This document shows, in pieces, positions 34,655 to 43,082 of a stretch of 64,000 bases of DNA. Location of the stretch: contig NZ_GG665866.1 of NCBI RefSeq assembly GCF_000160115.1, positions 1,166,825 through 1,230,824 of the forward strand, written 5' to 3'. Positions within the stretch are counted from its first letter, which is position 1. Each line of letters opens with the position of its first letter. A model generated the notes under the pieces. That model worked only from the letters and a program-made list of their open reading frames with translations. It was not told the origin of the DNA and ran no database searches. This DNA comes from Shuttleworthella satelles DSM 14600 (GTDB lineage: Bacteria > Bacillota > Clostridia > Lachnospirales > Lachnospiraceae). A program made the position numbers and the translations under genes.

Positions 34655-35449
34655 TCAGCGAATCGTGATCTTGTCATTCTGTTCCTTGATTTTATCCAGT
34701 GCCTCAAAGACATAGTCATTGACAACCTTGATATAGGTCCCCTTCATGCCGGAGGATCTTGACTCAATGACTCCCGCAGACTCGAACTTGCGAAGCGCGT
34801 TGACGATCACTGATCTTGTGATCCCAACCCGGTCCGCAATTCGGGACGCAACTAAGATCCCCTCGTCCCCTTCCAGTTCGTTGAAAATATGAATGATTGC
34901 CTCTAATTCAGAGAAGGACAGGGTATTGATGGCGGATTTGACCACTTGCTCCTTGCGCGCCTCTGCCGCGTTCTCCTCCGTGACAGCCCGCATCATTTCG
35001 AGGCCAACAACGCTTCCGGCATACTCTGACAGGATAATGTCATCGATTCCGTAGCTCTTGTGGTAGCGATAAACCACCATGGTTCCAAGGCGCTCTCCCG
35101 CGATATCAATCGGCGTGACAATCGCAGTACAGTCTGGAATCGTGTCTCCGGTAATTCCAAGGGTCTCCAGATTCACATTCTCTTTGGTAGAGAGGATTCC
35201 CAGGAGACGCTCATTCAGGATCGGCTCAATAAAGGTACCGATCTCCTTACTCAAGTCATTCGTCAGTTCTTCCCCTCCGGATCCAAAGCGCACTCCAAGA
35301 ATCTTTCCCTTTCGGCTGATAACAAGCGCGGTAGATTCCAGGATATCTGTCAGGACAAGGCAAATATCATTAAAAGTCACCTTGGATGATGAGTTATTGT
35401 GGAGCAATCTGCCGATTTTCCTGGTTTTATCCAGCAATTCTACACTCAT
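34655..35449 (-). CDS. codY: GTP- and branched-chain-amino-acid-sensing repressor CodY
   Basis: Global nutrient regulator of Firmicutes. The 264-residue protein has the N-terminal GAF-type sensor (MSVELLDKTRKIGRLLHNN through TIPDCTAIVTPIDIAGERLG) and a C-terminal winged helix-turn-helix (ASRIADRVGITRSVIVNALR, then KFESAGVIESRSSGMKGTY). GGAGGGTATATC precedes the ATG. It lies downstream of topA with its own promoter. Confidence 0.97.
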   Translation of the reverse strand: MSVELLDKTRKIGRLLHNNSSSKVTFNDICLVLTDILESTALVISRKGKILGVRFGSGGEELTNDLSKEIGTFIEPILNERLLGILSTKENVNLETLGITGDTIPDCTAIVTPIDIAGERLGTMVVYRYHKSYGIDDIILSEYAGSVVGLEMMRAVTEENAAEARKEQVVKSAINTLSFSELEAIIHIFNELEGDEGILVASRIADRVGITRSVIVNALRKFESAGVIESRSSGMKGTYIKVVNDYVFEALDKIKEQNDKITIR

Positions 35450-35497
35450 GATATACCCTCCTTTTTTGCTGAACGACCCTACTTGTTTCTTGACAAT

Positions 35498-35525
35498 ATT
35501 TTAACATCATTTTTTGACAATTCAA
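35498..35525 (-). promoter_or_regulatory. codY promoter
   Basis: Minus-strand TTGAAT (35520-35525), 16 bp spacer ending TGT, and TAAAAT (35498-35503), giving an extended -10 (TGTTAAAAT). Exact 7 bp inverted arms AACGACC (35472-35478) and GGTCGTT (35532-35538) flank it. Confidence 0.75.
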
Positions 35526-35566
35526 CCAAAAGGTCGTTTTTTCTTTGAATGTTTTTGGGGTTATCC

Positions 35567-35608
35567 AAAGAATATTCGAAAGGTAACCTGAGACCTTCGA
35601 AATTCTTT
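35567..35608 (-). terminator. Possible topA terminator hairpin
   Basis: Nested complementary arms AAAGAA/TTCTTT, TTCGAA/TTCGAA and GGT/ACC form a long hairpin just after the topA stop. The 3' arm ends TTCTTT but no longer U-tract follows, so termination strength is uncertain. Confidence 0.5.
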
Positions 35609-35615
35609 CAGTTCC

Positions 35616-37694
35616 TTATGATCCTTCTTCATCTTTGGGCTTGGAAAAACCACAGGCGGGATCTGAGCAGACGATCTTATTGCCCTTGATCACCATGTAT
35701 TTGCCGCAGCGGGGACAGGCCTCCTTGACCGGACGATTCCAGGACATGAATTCGCAGTCCGGATTATTCTCGCAGCCATAGTAAACCCTTCCCTTGCGTG
35801 TCCGCTTCAGCACGACATCCCTGCCGCAGAGAGGACAGGAAACTCCGATCTTCTCCAGACAGGGCCTGGTATTTTTGCACTCGGGAAATCCGGGACAGGC
35901 CAGGAATTTACCGTGCGGTCCGTATTTAACTACCATATGCCGCCCGCAGTTCTCGCAGATAACGTCGGTGATTTCCTCCTTGATCTCTACCTTCTCCAGC
36001 TCCTTCTCGGCCTTCTTGACAGAGGCGTCCAGGTCCGGATAGAAATTTCTGACCAGAGACTTCCAGGCGACCTTCCCCTCTTCTACCCCGTCTAAAAGTC
36101 CCTCCATATTTGCCGTGAAATTCTGATCAACAATGCTTGGGAATGACTCCTTCATAATGTCATTCACAACCTGTCCAAGCTCCGTCACATAGATGCTGCG
36201 CCCCTCCTTGGTAATATAGCGGCGCTTGAGCAGAGTTGAGACAATCGGTGAATAGGTCGATGGGCGGCCGATACCAAGCTCCTCCAGCGTGTGCACCAAA
36301 GAAGCCTCTGTGAAGTGGGCCGGCGGCTGTGTAAAATGCTGTTTCTCCTCAAAGCTCTGAAATTCCAGCCTGCTGTCCTGGTCGATCTTGCTCAGATTCT
36401 GCTTGTCCGCCTGGTCCTTATCATCCTCGCTCAGATAGATGAGGGTATACCCGTCAAAGACCAGACGACTGGCTGACGCTGAAAAGATCGCGTCTTTCGC
36501 GGCGATCTTTACACTGGTCATCTCATAAATGGCATTCGCCATCTGAGAGGCCATAAAGCGCTTCCAGATCAACTGATAGAGACGAAATTGATCTCTGGAA
36601 AGAGAGTCCTTGATCTGACTCGGCATCCTGGTCAGGTCTGCGGGACGAATCGCCTCGTGAGCATCCTGGACCGACTCCGACTTTTTGCCTGCCTGATAGC
36701 GCTTGCAGTACTCCTGCCCATAGCTGCTTTGGATAAAAGAAGCGGCCGCAGCCTGGGCCTCATCCGCCACGCGGGTGGAGTCTGTGCGCAGATATGTGAT
36801 CAGACCAACCGTGCCGCTCCCCTTGATGTCGACACCTTCATAGAGCTGCTGGGCAATACGCATGGTCTTCTGAATAGCGAAATTCAGTGACTTGGATGCC
36901 TCCTGCTGCAGAGTGGATGTCGTAAAGGGCAGGGGACTCTTTCTCTCTCGCTTGCTTCTTGTGACAGAGTCAATGACAAAATCCGCTCCCTTTAGAGAAG
37001 AGGTGATCTCTTGCATCTGATCCTTTGATTTGATTTCTCTCTTGCCCTTGCTGTCACCATAGTAATGGGCCTCAAGGGGCTTGGTCAGTCCCCTGACCTT
37101 GAGGAAGAGATCCAGCGTGTAATATTCCCTGGGAATGAAGGCCTCGATCTCCTCCTCGCGATCACAGATAATCCGAAGAGCCGCCGACTGAACGCGACCG
37201 GCTGACAGCCCCCGCTTAACCTTAGCCCAGAGCAGGGGACTGATGCGGTATCCGACCATACGATCCAGAACACGGCGGGCCTGCTGCGCGTCGACCAGAT
37301 TCATATCTATCTCACGCGGGTGCTTGATCGCCTCCTTGACCGCGTTCTTGGTAATCTCATTGAAGGTAATTCTCTGAACAGGCTTGGCCGGATCCACATT
37401 GAGCGCCGCAAGCAGGTGCCAGGAAATGGCTTCCCCCTCCCGGTCAGGGTCTGTCGCCAGATAGATTTTATCAGCCTTCCTGGCTTCCTTGCGCAGGCTT
37501 GCCAGCAATTGTCCCTTTCCCCGAATCGTAATATATTTTGGGTCAAAATCATGATCGACATCGATTCCCAGAGAAGACTTGGGCAGATCTCTGACATGTC
37601 CCTGTGATGCCATCACCTCGTAATTTTTTCCCAAAAACTTCTTGATTGTCTTGACCTTGGTGGGGGACTCCACAATAACCAGATTCTTTGCCAT
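35616..37694 (-). CDS. topA: DNA topoisomerase I
   Basis: Relaxes negative supercoils. The 692-residue type IA enzyme has the Toprim start NLVIVESPTKVKTIKKFLG, acidic triad DPDREGEAISWHL, the active-site Tyr in LITYLRTDSTRVADEA and KRGLSAGRVQSAALR. Three C-terminal zinc ribbons follow: CENCGRHMVV, CPLCGRDVVL and CPRCGKYMVI, each with its second Cys pair. Typical length; order dprA-topA-codY is common in Firmicutes. Confidence 0.98.
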   Translation of the reverse strand: MAKNLVIVESPTKVKTIKKFLGKNYEVMASQGHVRDLPKSSLGIDVDHDFDPKYITIRGKGQLLASLRKEARKADKIYLATDPDREGEAISWHLLAALNVDPAKPVQRITFNEITKNAVKEAIKHPREIDMNLVDAQQARRVLDRMVGYRISPLLWAKVKRGLSAGRVQSAALRIICDREEEIEAFIPREYYTLDLFLKVRGLTKPLEAHYYGDSKGKREIKSKDQMQEITSSLKGADFVIDSVTRSKRERKSPLPFTTSTLQQEASKSLNFAIQKTMRIAQQLYEGVDIKGSGTVGLITYLRTDSTRVADEAQAAAASFIQSSYGQEYCKRYQAGKKSESVQDAHEAIRPADLTRMPSQIKDSLSRDQFRLYQLIWKRFMASQMANAIYEMTSVKIAAKDAIFSASASRLVFDGYTLIYLSEDDKDQADKQNLSKIDQDSRLEFQSFEEKQHFTQPPAHFTEASLVHTLEELGIGRPSTYSPIVSTLLKRRYITKEGRSIYVTELGQVVNDIMKESFPSIVDQNFTANMEGLLDGVEEGKVAWKSLVRNFYPDLDASVKKAEKELEKVEIKEEITDVICENCGRHMVVKYGPHGKFLACPGFPECKNTRPCLEKIGVSCPLCGRDVVLKRTRKGRVYYGCENNPDCEFMSWNRPVKEACPRCGKYMVIKGNKIVCSDPACGFSKPKDEEGS

Positions 37695-37757
37695 GACCAG
37701 AGTATTCCTTCTATAATAAAACTAACAACAGGATCCAAAAGCGGCTGCAATGCGGCA

Positions 37758-37786
37758 ATCATACAACAGCAAATTTGTATTTTCAA
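37758..37786 (-). promoter_or_regulatory. topA promoter
   Basis: Minus-strand TTGAAA (37781-37786), 17 bp spacer and TATGAT (37758-37763), about 64 bp upstream of topA. Confidence 0.8.
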
Positions 37787-37822
37787 GCCGGTGTTCTCAG
37801 CACGAGATCCTTCCCATGTTGT

Positions 37823-37918
37823 CATTGCGAGGTTATCGTGGGTTCGCATTGCAAAGTTATTTGATGTTCTCATTGCTGAGTCATCCTGTTCTCTTATCAC
37901 GACATCATCATGTGTTCG
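37823..37918. repeat. 24 bp tandem repeat, four copies, between dprA and topA
   Basis: Four diverged 24 bp units lie head to tail. Read on the minus strand in one frame they give 8-residue units RTHDDVVI, REQDDSAM, RTSNNFAM and RTHDNLAM. The frame has no binding site and runs into topA, so it is treated as repeat DNA and not a gene. Confidence 0.8.
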
Positions 37919-37929
37919 CGAAAATACCC

Positions 37930-39072
37930 TCAACGCAATTTCAGGAACTGGTTGTGCGAAGAATCGACAGCGATTCCCAGATCACACAGCTCCGTTAAAA
38001 CCCGTACTGCCTGCAGATAGTCCAGTTCGCTCCTTTTCACCAGCTGGTCCAGATCCATCGGATAGAAGTCAAGGCACTGGTAGAGCTTCTCCTGCTCCCT
38101 CGTAAGAGGCGGAAGTCTGCGAAGATCTTCTCTGGGCTGAAAATGTCCCATTCCTGCAATCAGTTCCAGGTCGTCGATCAGCTGATCATAGTCTGTGATG
38201 GGCTGGGCCGCGCCCTGGTGCAAAAGTTCGTTGCAGCCGGCAGACATGGGATCGGTAATTCGCCCCGGAAGAGTATAGACGTCTTTTCCCTGCTCCAGAG
38301 CAAAATCCGCGGTGATCAGAGATCCGCTTCTTCTCCTCGCCTCGATGACAAGGACCACAGACGCCAGCCCGGATATAATCCGGTTTCGGGCCGGAAAATG
38401 CCGGGACAAGGGGGCCGTCTGCGGCGGGTACTTGCTGAAGAGGCATCCCGTCTCAACAATGCGGTCATAGAGGATCCAGTTCTCTTTGGGATAAACAATA
38501 TCAGCTCCGCAGCCCAAAACCGCGATTGTCTGACCACCCGTGTCCAGACAGGATGTCTGGGCAATTCCGTCAATGCCCCTGGCCATGCCGGAGACAATCT
38601 GATAGTGATAATCAGTCAGTATGGCAGACAGGTCTTCTGCCACCCTCTTTCCGTACGCAGACGGCGTTCTGGAGCCTACGACCGCGGCCAGCCTGGAGGA
38701 TCCGCTGCTCACCCCGGAGGAGATTCTTCCCCGGAAGAAGAGACCGAACGGGGCGTCGTGAAGCATCCGCAGATTTGCCGGATACCCCTCCATATCCAGT
38801 GTGACCAGCCCCATATCCGCTTCTAAAAACCGCTCGTACTCCTCCCTCAAATCCCAGGACCCCCTCTGGAATATGAGGGCATCCACTTCCCTCTGCCGAA
38901 GGAATCCCAGCTTGTCCAGTTCCTCTTTACTGGCCCGGTAAACAGCTGAGGGACTCTTATAACAATCCAGGAGCTGCCTCTTGGACCGATTCCCCAGTCC
39001 AGCCCCGCTCAGGCAGGTCATCCAGTAGCGGTATGGTCCTTCAGCTTCCGCATTTTCCCTGTATTCCAACAC
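37930..39072 (-). CDS. dprA: DNA processing protein DprA
   Basis: Loads RecA on incoming single-stranded DNA; also conserved in species not known to be transformable. The Rossmann-like core shows VVGSRTPSAYGKRVAED, SGMARGIDGIAQTSCLD and GSLITADFALEQGKDVYTLPG, with a C-terminal winged-helix domain. The start is set at GTG 39072, because GAGGAGAAAG lies just upstream; GTG 39087 would lie across that site. It follows comM. Confidence 0.95.
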   Translation of the reverse strand: MLEYRENAEAEGPYRYWMTCLSGAGLGNRSKRQLLDCYKSPSAVYRASKEELDKLGFLRQREVDALIFQRGSWDLREEYERFLEADMGLVTLDMEGYPANLRMLHDAPFGLFFRGRISSGVSSGSSRLAAVVGSRTPSAYGKRVAEDLSAILTDYHYQIVSGMARGIDGIAQTSCLDTGGQTIAVLGCGADIVYPKENWILYDRIVETGCLFSKYPPQTAPLSRHFPARNRIISGLASVVLVIEARRRSGSLITADFALEQGKDVYTLPGRITDPMSAGCNELLHQGAAQPITDYDQLIDDLELIAGMGHFQPREDLRRLPPLTREQEKLYQCLDFYPMDLDQLVKRSELDYLQAVRVLTELCDLGIAVDSSHNQFLKLR

Positions 39073-39163
39073 TTGCTTTCTCCTCACAAATCCCTGTATC
39101 GACTCGCCGGCATAAATCCCTGCACGGATTCATCGACATGAATTCCCGCGTAAATTCGCCGCC

Positions 39164-40720
39164 TCAGACATTCTTCCAATAGTTTCGATCCAGACCATGA
39201 TAGATTCTGGCCTCCTGCAGGTGTTCCCTATGAATTCTTTCGCTCGCGGCCATGTCCGCAATCGTCCTCGCGACGCGAAGCAGACGCCCGTATCCTCTTG
39301 CCGTCAATCCCAGCCTTTCATAGCAGAGCCGAAGATAATTCTCCTCTTCTGTTCCCAAAGTGCAGTATTTTTTGAGTTCAGAGGCAGGAATCTGACTATT
39401 GCAGACAATCCCGCTGCCCGCAAAACGCTTCTTTTGTATCTGTCGGGTTTGAAGGACTCTGTCTAAAATACTTGCCGAACTCTCTGCCTCCTCCTCCCTG
39501 ATCAAGTCGTCAAAGGAGACCGGAGAAGCATTTGCGCAGAGATCAATGCGATCTAAGAGGGGCTGAGAGATTTTCCCAAGATAGTCTCTCACCTGCGAAG
39601 GCCTGCAATGGCATCTCTTCTTGTCGGGAAAATAACCACAGGGACAAGGATTCATAGCGGCAACCAGCATAAAGTCCGCCGGGTATTCCACATCCGCCTG
39701 CTGCCGTACGATACGCACGCGCCCCTCCTCCATTGGCTGCCGCAGGGTCTCAATCGTCGCCCGGTCGAATTCCGGCAGCTCATCCAAAAAGAGGACTCCT
39801 CCATTGGCTAAAGAGATCTCTCCGGGCTTGGGGATCAGTCCTCCTCCGATTAAGCCTGCCGGAGAAATCGTGTGATGCGGCGCGCGAAAGGGTCTTCGTT
39901 TCATCAATTGTCCCCCGTCTGTCAGAAGCCCGCAGACGGAGTAAATCTTAGAGAGTTCCAGCTCCTCTTCCCTGGTCATGGGCGGTAAAATGCCGGGGAT
40001 GGACCTGGCCACCATTGTCTTGCCTGCCCCCGGCGGCCCGATCATGAGCAGATTATGTCCGCCGCTGACCGCGATTTCACATGCCCTGCGAAGGCTCTTC
40101 TGTCCGCGGATATTCTTAAAATCATAGATTTCAGCCTCGGCAGGATGATTGCTCTTCCTTGCGCGGGAAGTAAATTCCTCTGTTTTTTCTCTCTCCCGCC
40201 TCAGCTCACACTTCCCGCCCAGATACCGGATGACATCCTCCAGGTGATCGACCGAAAGCAAGCGCAGACCGTCGATCAGGGCTGCCTCACGCAGATTGGC
40301 CCTGGGGATGACAGCAGAGGTCAGACCGGCTCTCTTGGCCTCCATCATAATCGGCAGAACCCCGCTGACCGGATTGATCTTCCCGTCAAGCCCCAGTTCT
40401 CCCACAGTAATGATATCCGCCAGCCGCTCCTGACCGATTACTCCGATCGCCGCCAAAATAGCAATCGCGACCGGCAAATCAAAACCGGTCCCGGATTTGC
40501 GAATGGAGGCTGGCGAAATATTGACCGTGATCCTCTTGATGGGCAGCTGAAAGCCGATATTGCGCAGGGATGTTCTGACCCGCTCCCTGGCTTCTTTGAC
40601 TTCCGCGGAGAGAAAACCCACCATTTCAAAGAGGGGCATTCCGTCAGAGACGTCTGCTTCCACCAGCACCAGCTGAGAATCAATCCCCCGTATAATTGCA
40701 GTATTTACTTGACTGTACAT
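39164..40720 (-). CDS. comM: YifB/ComM family Mg-chelatase-like AAA+ ATPase
   Basis: 518 residues. The N-terminal Lon-like domain starts MYSQVNTAIIRGIDSQLV, the AAA+ core has IGPPGAGKTMVARSIPG (Walker A) and GVLFLDELPEFDRATIETL (Walker B), and the C-terminal domain includes SARGYGRLLRVARTIADM. ComM is a branch-migration helicase aiding integration of acquired DNA in Gram-negative species. Pairing with dprA fits a DNA-processing operon. Confidence 0.95.
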   Translation of the reverse strand: MYSQVNTAIIRGIDSQLVLVEADVSDGMPLFEMVGFLSAEVKEARERVRTSLRNIGFQLPIKRITVNISPASIRKSGTGFDLPVAIAILAAIGVIGQERLADIITVGELGLDGKINPVSGVLPIMMEAKRAGLTSAVIPRANLREAALIDGLRLLSVDHLEDVIRYLGGKCELRREREKTEEFTSRARKSNHPAEAEIYDFKNIRGQKSLRRACEIAVSGGHNLLMIGPPGAGKTMVARSIPGILPPMTREEELELSKIYSVCGLLTDGGQLMKRRPFRAPHHTISPAGLIGGGLIPKPGEISLANGGVLFLDELPEFDRATIETLRQPMEEGRVRIVRQQADVEYPADFMLVAAMNPCPCGYFPDKKRCHCRPSQVRDYLGKISQPLLDRIDLCANASPVSFDDLIREEEAESSASILDRVLQTRQIQKKRFAGSGIVCNSQIPASELKKYCTLGTEEENYLRLCYERLGLTARGYGRLLRVARTIADMAASERIHREHLQEARIYHGLDRNYWKNV

Positions 40721-40817
40721 AAGCGCTCCTAGCCGGAGTCAGACCTGCCCCTTAGGGCAGAGCGAAAAAATCTCTGATCTTATGTCAGATCAGTACGGAT
40801 CAGCGAAAGGTCATGCC

Positions 40818-41807
40818 ATGAAATCGTGGCGAATATCTGTTAGGATAAGCGGGATGAGACGAATACTGACTTACGAAAATGAACTTGACTATGACAGCAT
40901 TTACGACTGGCTGCGGGGAAAAATGCGTTTTCCCCGGTCCATTGTCGCTGCCCTTCGGTCCGGCGAGCAGGACTATCGGGTCAACGGGAAGAAACCGGTC
41001 CTCTGGCAGCCCCTCCCCGCCGGCTCCAGGATTCAGATCATCCTGGAGGACAGGAAATCCTCTCCCTTCGCTCCGGTAAATCTGCCGCTGAATATCATAT
41101 ACGAGGACGAGGACATCCTTTTGATCGACAAGCCGGCCGGCATGCCATCTCATCCCTCGATGAACCATCAGAAGGACACCCTGGCCAATGCCGTTTTATA
41201 TTATTACCAAAAACAGGGAATCCCCTTTGTCTTTCGCATCGCAAACCGGCTTGATATGGATACATCCGGTCTGGTCGCTGTCTCCAAAAACAGTTTGGCG
41301 GCGGCGCGCGTCAAACAGATGATTGACAAAAGACAGATCCACAGAGAATATCTCTGTATTGTAGAGGGGTCTTTCTCTGCAGATTCCTCTCTGGCAAAGA
41401 GGGACTTTGTTAAGATGCGATATGACGCCGACGGACAGATGATCGGCGGGCGAATTTGGGCTCCCATCTCGCGCAGAGAGGGTTCTGTCTTAGAGCGAAG
41501 AGTAAACGCCAGCGATGGCCAGACTGCCCTGACAGACTTTGAAATCGTACAGGAGGGAGCAAAATATTCTCTGCTGCGGGTATGGCTTGGGACAGGACGC
41601 ACGCACCAAATCCGGGTTCATATGAATTATCTCGGCCATCCCCTCCCCGCCGACTACCTCTATCATCCGGTCTATCAGGATATCTCCCGTCAGCCTCTGC
41701 ACTCCGCGAAACTGCGCTTTCCCCATCCTGTCAGTGGCCGGCAGATGTGCTTTGAGAGCAGGCTGCCGGCTGATATGCGGCATTTGCTGGATAACTTCCA
41801 CAGCTGA
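40818..41807 (+). CDS. RluA-family pseudouridine synthase
   Basis: Converts uridine to pseudouridine in rRNA or tRNA; the target is not clear. The catalytic motif is RIANRLDMDTSGLVAVSKN; LLIDKPAGMPSHPS and LGTGRTHQIRVHMNYLGHPL are family hallmarks, preceded by a small S4-like N-terminal region. About 329 residues. ATG 40818 has AAAGG at good spacing; 40782 and 40854 are alternatives. Divergent from comM, with a CTGCCC/GGGCAG hairpin at 40745-40760 in the gap. Confidence 0.93.
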   Translation: MKSWRISVRISGMRRILTYENELDYDSIYDWLRGKMRFPRSIVAALRSGEQDYRVNGKKPVLWQPLPAGSRIQIILEDRKSSPFAPVNLPLNIIYEDEDILLIDKPAGMPSHPSMNHQKDTLANAVLYYYQKQGIPFVFRIANRLDMDTSGLVAVSKNSLAAARVKQMIDKRQIHREYLCIVEGSFSADSSLAKRDFVKMRYDADGQMIGGRIWAPISRREGSVLERRVNASDGQTALTDFEIVQEGAKYSLLRVWLGTGRTHQIRVHMNYLGHPLPADYLYHPVYQDISRQPLHSAKLRFPHPVSGRQMCFESRLPADMRHLLDNFHS

Positions 41808-41868
41808 CAGGTTTCCTTTGCCCAGACGGCTGTCCCTCAACAAATATCTAAATTTCACGAATCACAGA

Positions 41869-42498
41869 TCAATCCGGCAGCATCTCCTCTGTCATTTCAA
41901 GGAGCTTCCCCTCTTTTGGGTCGTAGTTGGGCAGGCTCGGATAGGCGTCAAAATCCCTGCGGTTTGCCAGAATCACCCGGCGAATATAGGAATAGCTTTT
42001 GGCCTCTCCCCGCCTGGCTAAAAAGAAAAGCATAAACTCCAGGAGGGCCTGGGTCTGCGGATGAATGATCAGATGATCTCTTCCCCGCAGGTAGTAGTTC
42101 CAGGCGGAATCATCCTGATACCGGTCTCTCTGATAGTTTTTCGAGGCTGCCACCCGATCGACAAAAGACTCCACCACGTAATTGACAGGCATCTTCATTC
42201 CGACCATACCCGGGCCGGAATGCTCGTCGACAGCATAGTCGATCCAGTACTCAAAGTGATGCTTATTCCTTCCCTTGTGATGGAGCCAGGACAGAGAATA
42301 TCCCCGATCCCTGCGCTCCCCGTCATTGGGACTGTGAGATCCGGTGTAATATTTGGCTCCGACCATAAATTCCGTGGGGGAGTATTTGGATAAATCGTGG
42401 AGTAACCCCTGCCGGTAGAGTCCAAGCGCAAAACACCCCTGCATGACCAGCATTTTGTGATGGTGAATGGTCCGAAGATGTCCCAGCCAATTCCACAT
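41869..42498 (-). CDS. DUF5662 family protein
   Basis: 209-residue soluble protein resembling DUF5662 (name from memory). It has spaced His/Asp: TIHHHKMLVMQGCF, YRQGLLHDLSKYSPTEF, WLHHKGRNKHHFEYW. This looks like a metal-binding HD-domain-like helical fold, perhaps a phosphohydrolase; the substrate is unknown. GAGGAGGATAG precedes the ATG, and it has its own near-consensus promoter, so it is probably monocistronic. It converges with the pseudouridine synthase gene, 60 bp apart. Confidence 0.85.
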   Translation of the reverse strand: MWNWLGHLRTIHHHKMLVMQGCFALGLYRQGLLHDLSKYSPTEFMVGAKYYTGSHSPNDGERRDRGYSLSWLHHKGRNKHHFEYWIDYAVDEHSGPGMVGMKMPVNYVVESFVDRVAASKNYQRDRYQDDSAWNYYLRGRDHLIIHPQTQALLEFMLFFLARRGEAKSYSYIRRVILANRRDFDAYPSLPNYDPKEGKLLEMTEEMLPD

Positions 42499-42529
42499 TC
42501 TATCCTCCTCATTGAAATCCTTCGAGGGA

Positions 42530-42558
42530 ATTATACGAGAAATCCTATCTTATGTCAT
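42530..42558 (-). promoter_or_regulatory. Promoter of the DUF5662 gene
   Basis: Minus-strand ATGACA (42553-42558), 17 bp spacer and consensus TATAAT (42530-42535), about 32 bp upstream of the start codon. Confidence 0.85.
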
Positions 42559-42632
42559 TTGTCATTGCATTTTATGCTTGCTGTCATGGCTGTCAGTCAT
42601 GCGGCGCCGCCAATACTGGCCGCCCTGAGACA

Positions 42633-42661
42633 TTGAAATACCGGTTTCCTTCCCCTATAAT
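42633..42661 (+). promoter_or_regulatory. Promoter of the DUF1292 gene
   Basis: TTGAAA (42633-42638), 17 bp spacer and consensus TATAAT (42656-42661). It predicts a leader of about 100 nt carrying the 28 bp repeat. Confidence 0.85.
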
Positions 42662-42696
42662 CGGAGACAATCTACTAAAACAAACCTGCAAGAACA

Positions 42697-42762
42697 GTGA
42701 AGCTGAAGTGAATCAACAGGTGCTGTGAAGCTGAAACAAATTCACAGGAGTCATGAAGGAGA
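42697..42762. repeat. 28 bp tandem repeat leading into the DUF1292 ribosome binding site
   Basis: GTGAAGCTGA starts at 42697 and 42725, and a diverged third copy, ATGAAGGAGA, at 42753. The third copy supplies the AAGGAG ribosome binding site of the next gene. Confidence 0.75.
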
Positions 42763-42767
42763 AGACC

Positions 42768-43082
42768 ATGTCTGATGAGAATATAAACACTCCCTGTCCG
42801 GAAGATGAGGACGATGATGTCATGGTGACCATAGAGTTAGAAGATCAGGATCTGGACTGTGAAATTCTAACTATTTTTACGCTTAACAGCCAGGACTACA
42901 TTGTTCTCATGCCTGTCGACGAGCACGGAGACCCCATCGACGACAGCATGGTCTACATCTACCGATACCTGGAAGACGCAGATGGCAATCCTTCCATCGA
43001 TAACATTCAGACGGATGAGGAGTACGATCGAGTCAATCGCTACTTCACACAGTTAGCAGACCGGGACTATCCCTCATCCTGA
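42768..43082 (+). CDS. DUF1292 domain-containing protein
   Basis: Small acidic protein of 104 residues starting MSDENINTPCPEDED, with the DUF1292 pattern MVTIELEDQDLDCEIL, YIVLMPVDEHGDPI and MVYIYRYLEDADGNP. The family is widespread in Firmicutes and has no established function. ATG 42768 follows AAGGAGAAGACC; an ATG at 42753 lies in the binding-site copy. Its 3' end overlaps the convergent helicase gene by 16 bp. Confidence 0.92.
   Translation: MSDENINTPCPEDEDDDVMVTIELEDQDLDCEILTIFTLNSQDYIVLMPVDEHGDPIDDSMVYIYRYLEDADGNPSIDNIQTDEEYDRVNRYFTQLADRDYPSS

Noticed and set aside
37613-37933. 106-codon frame between dprA and topA
   Set aside because: Covers the 24 bp repeat and runs into topA in another frame, without a binding site.
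40745-40760. CTGCCC/GGGCAG hairpin between comM and the pseudouridine synthase gene as a terminator
   Set aside because: It lies between divergent genes, and runs of A (not T) follow on the plus strand; at most a weak operator candidate.
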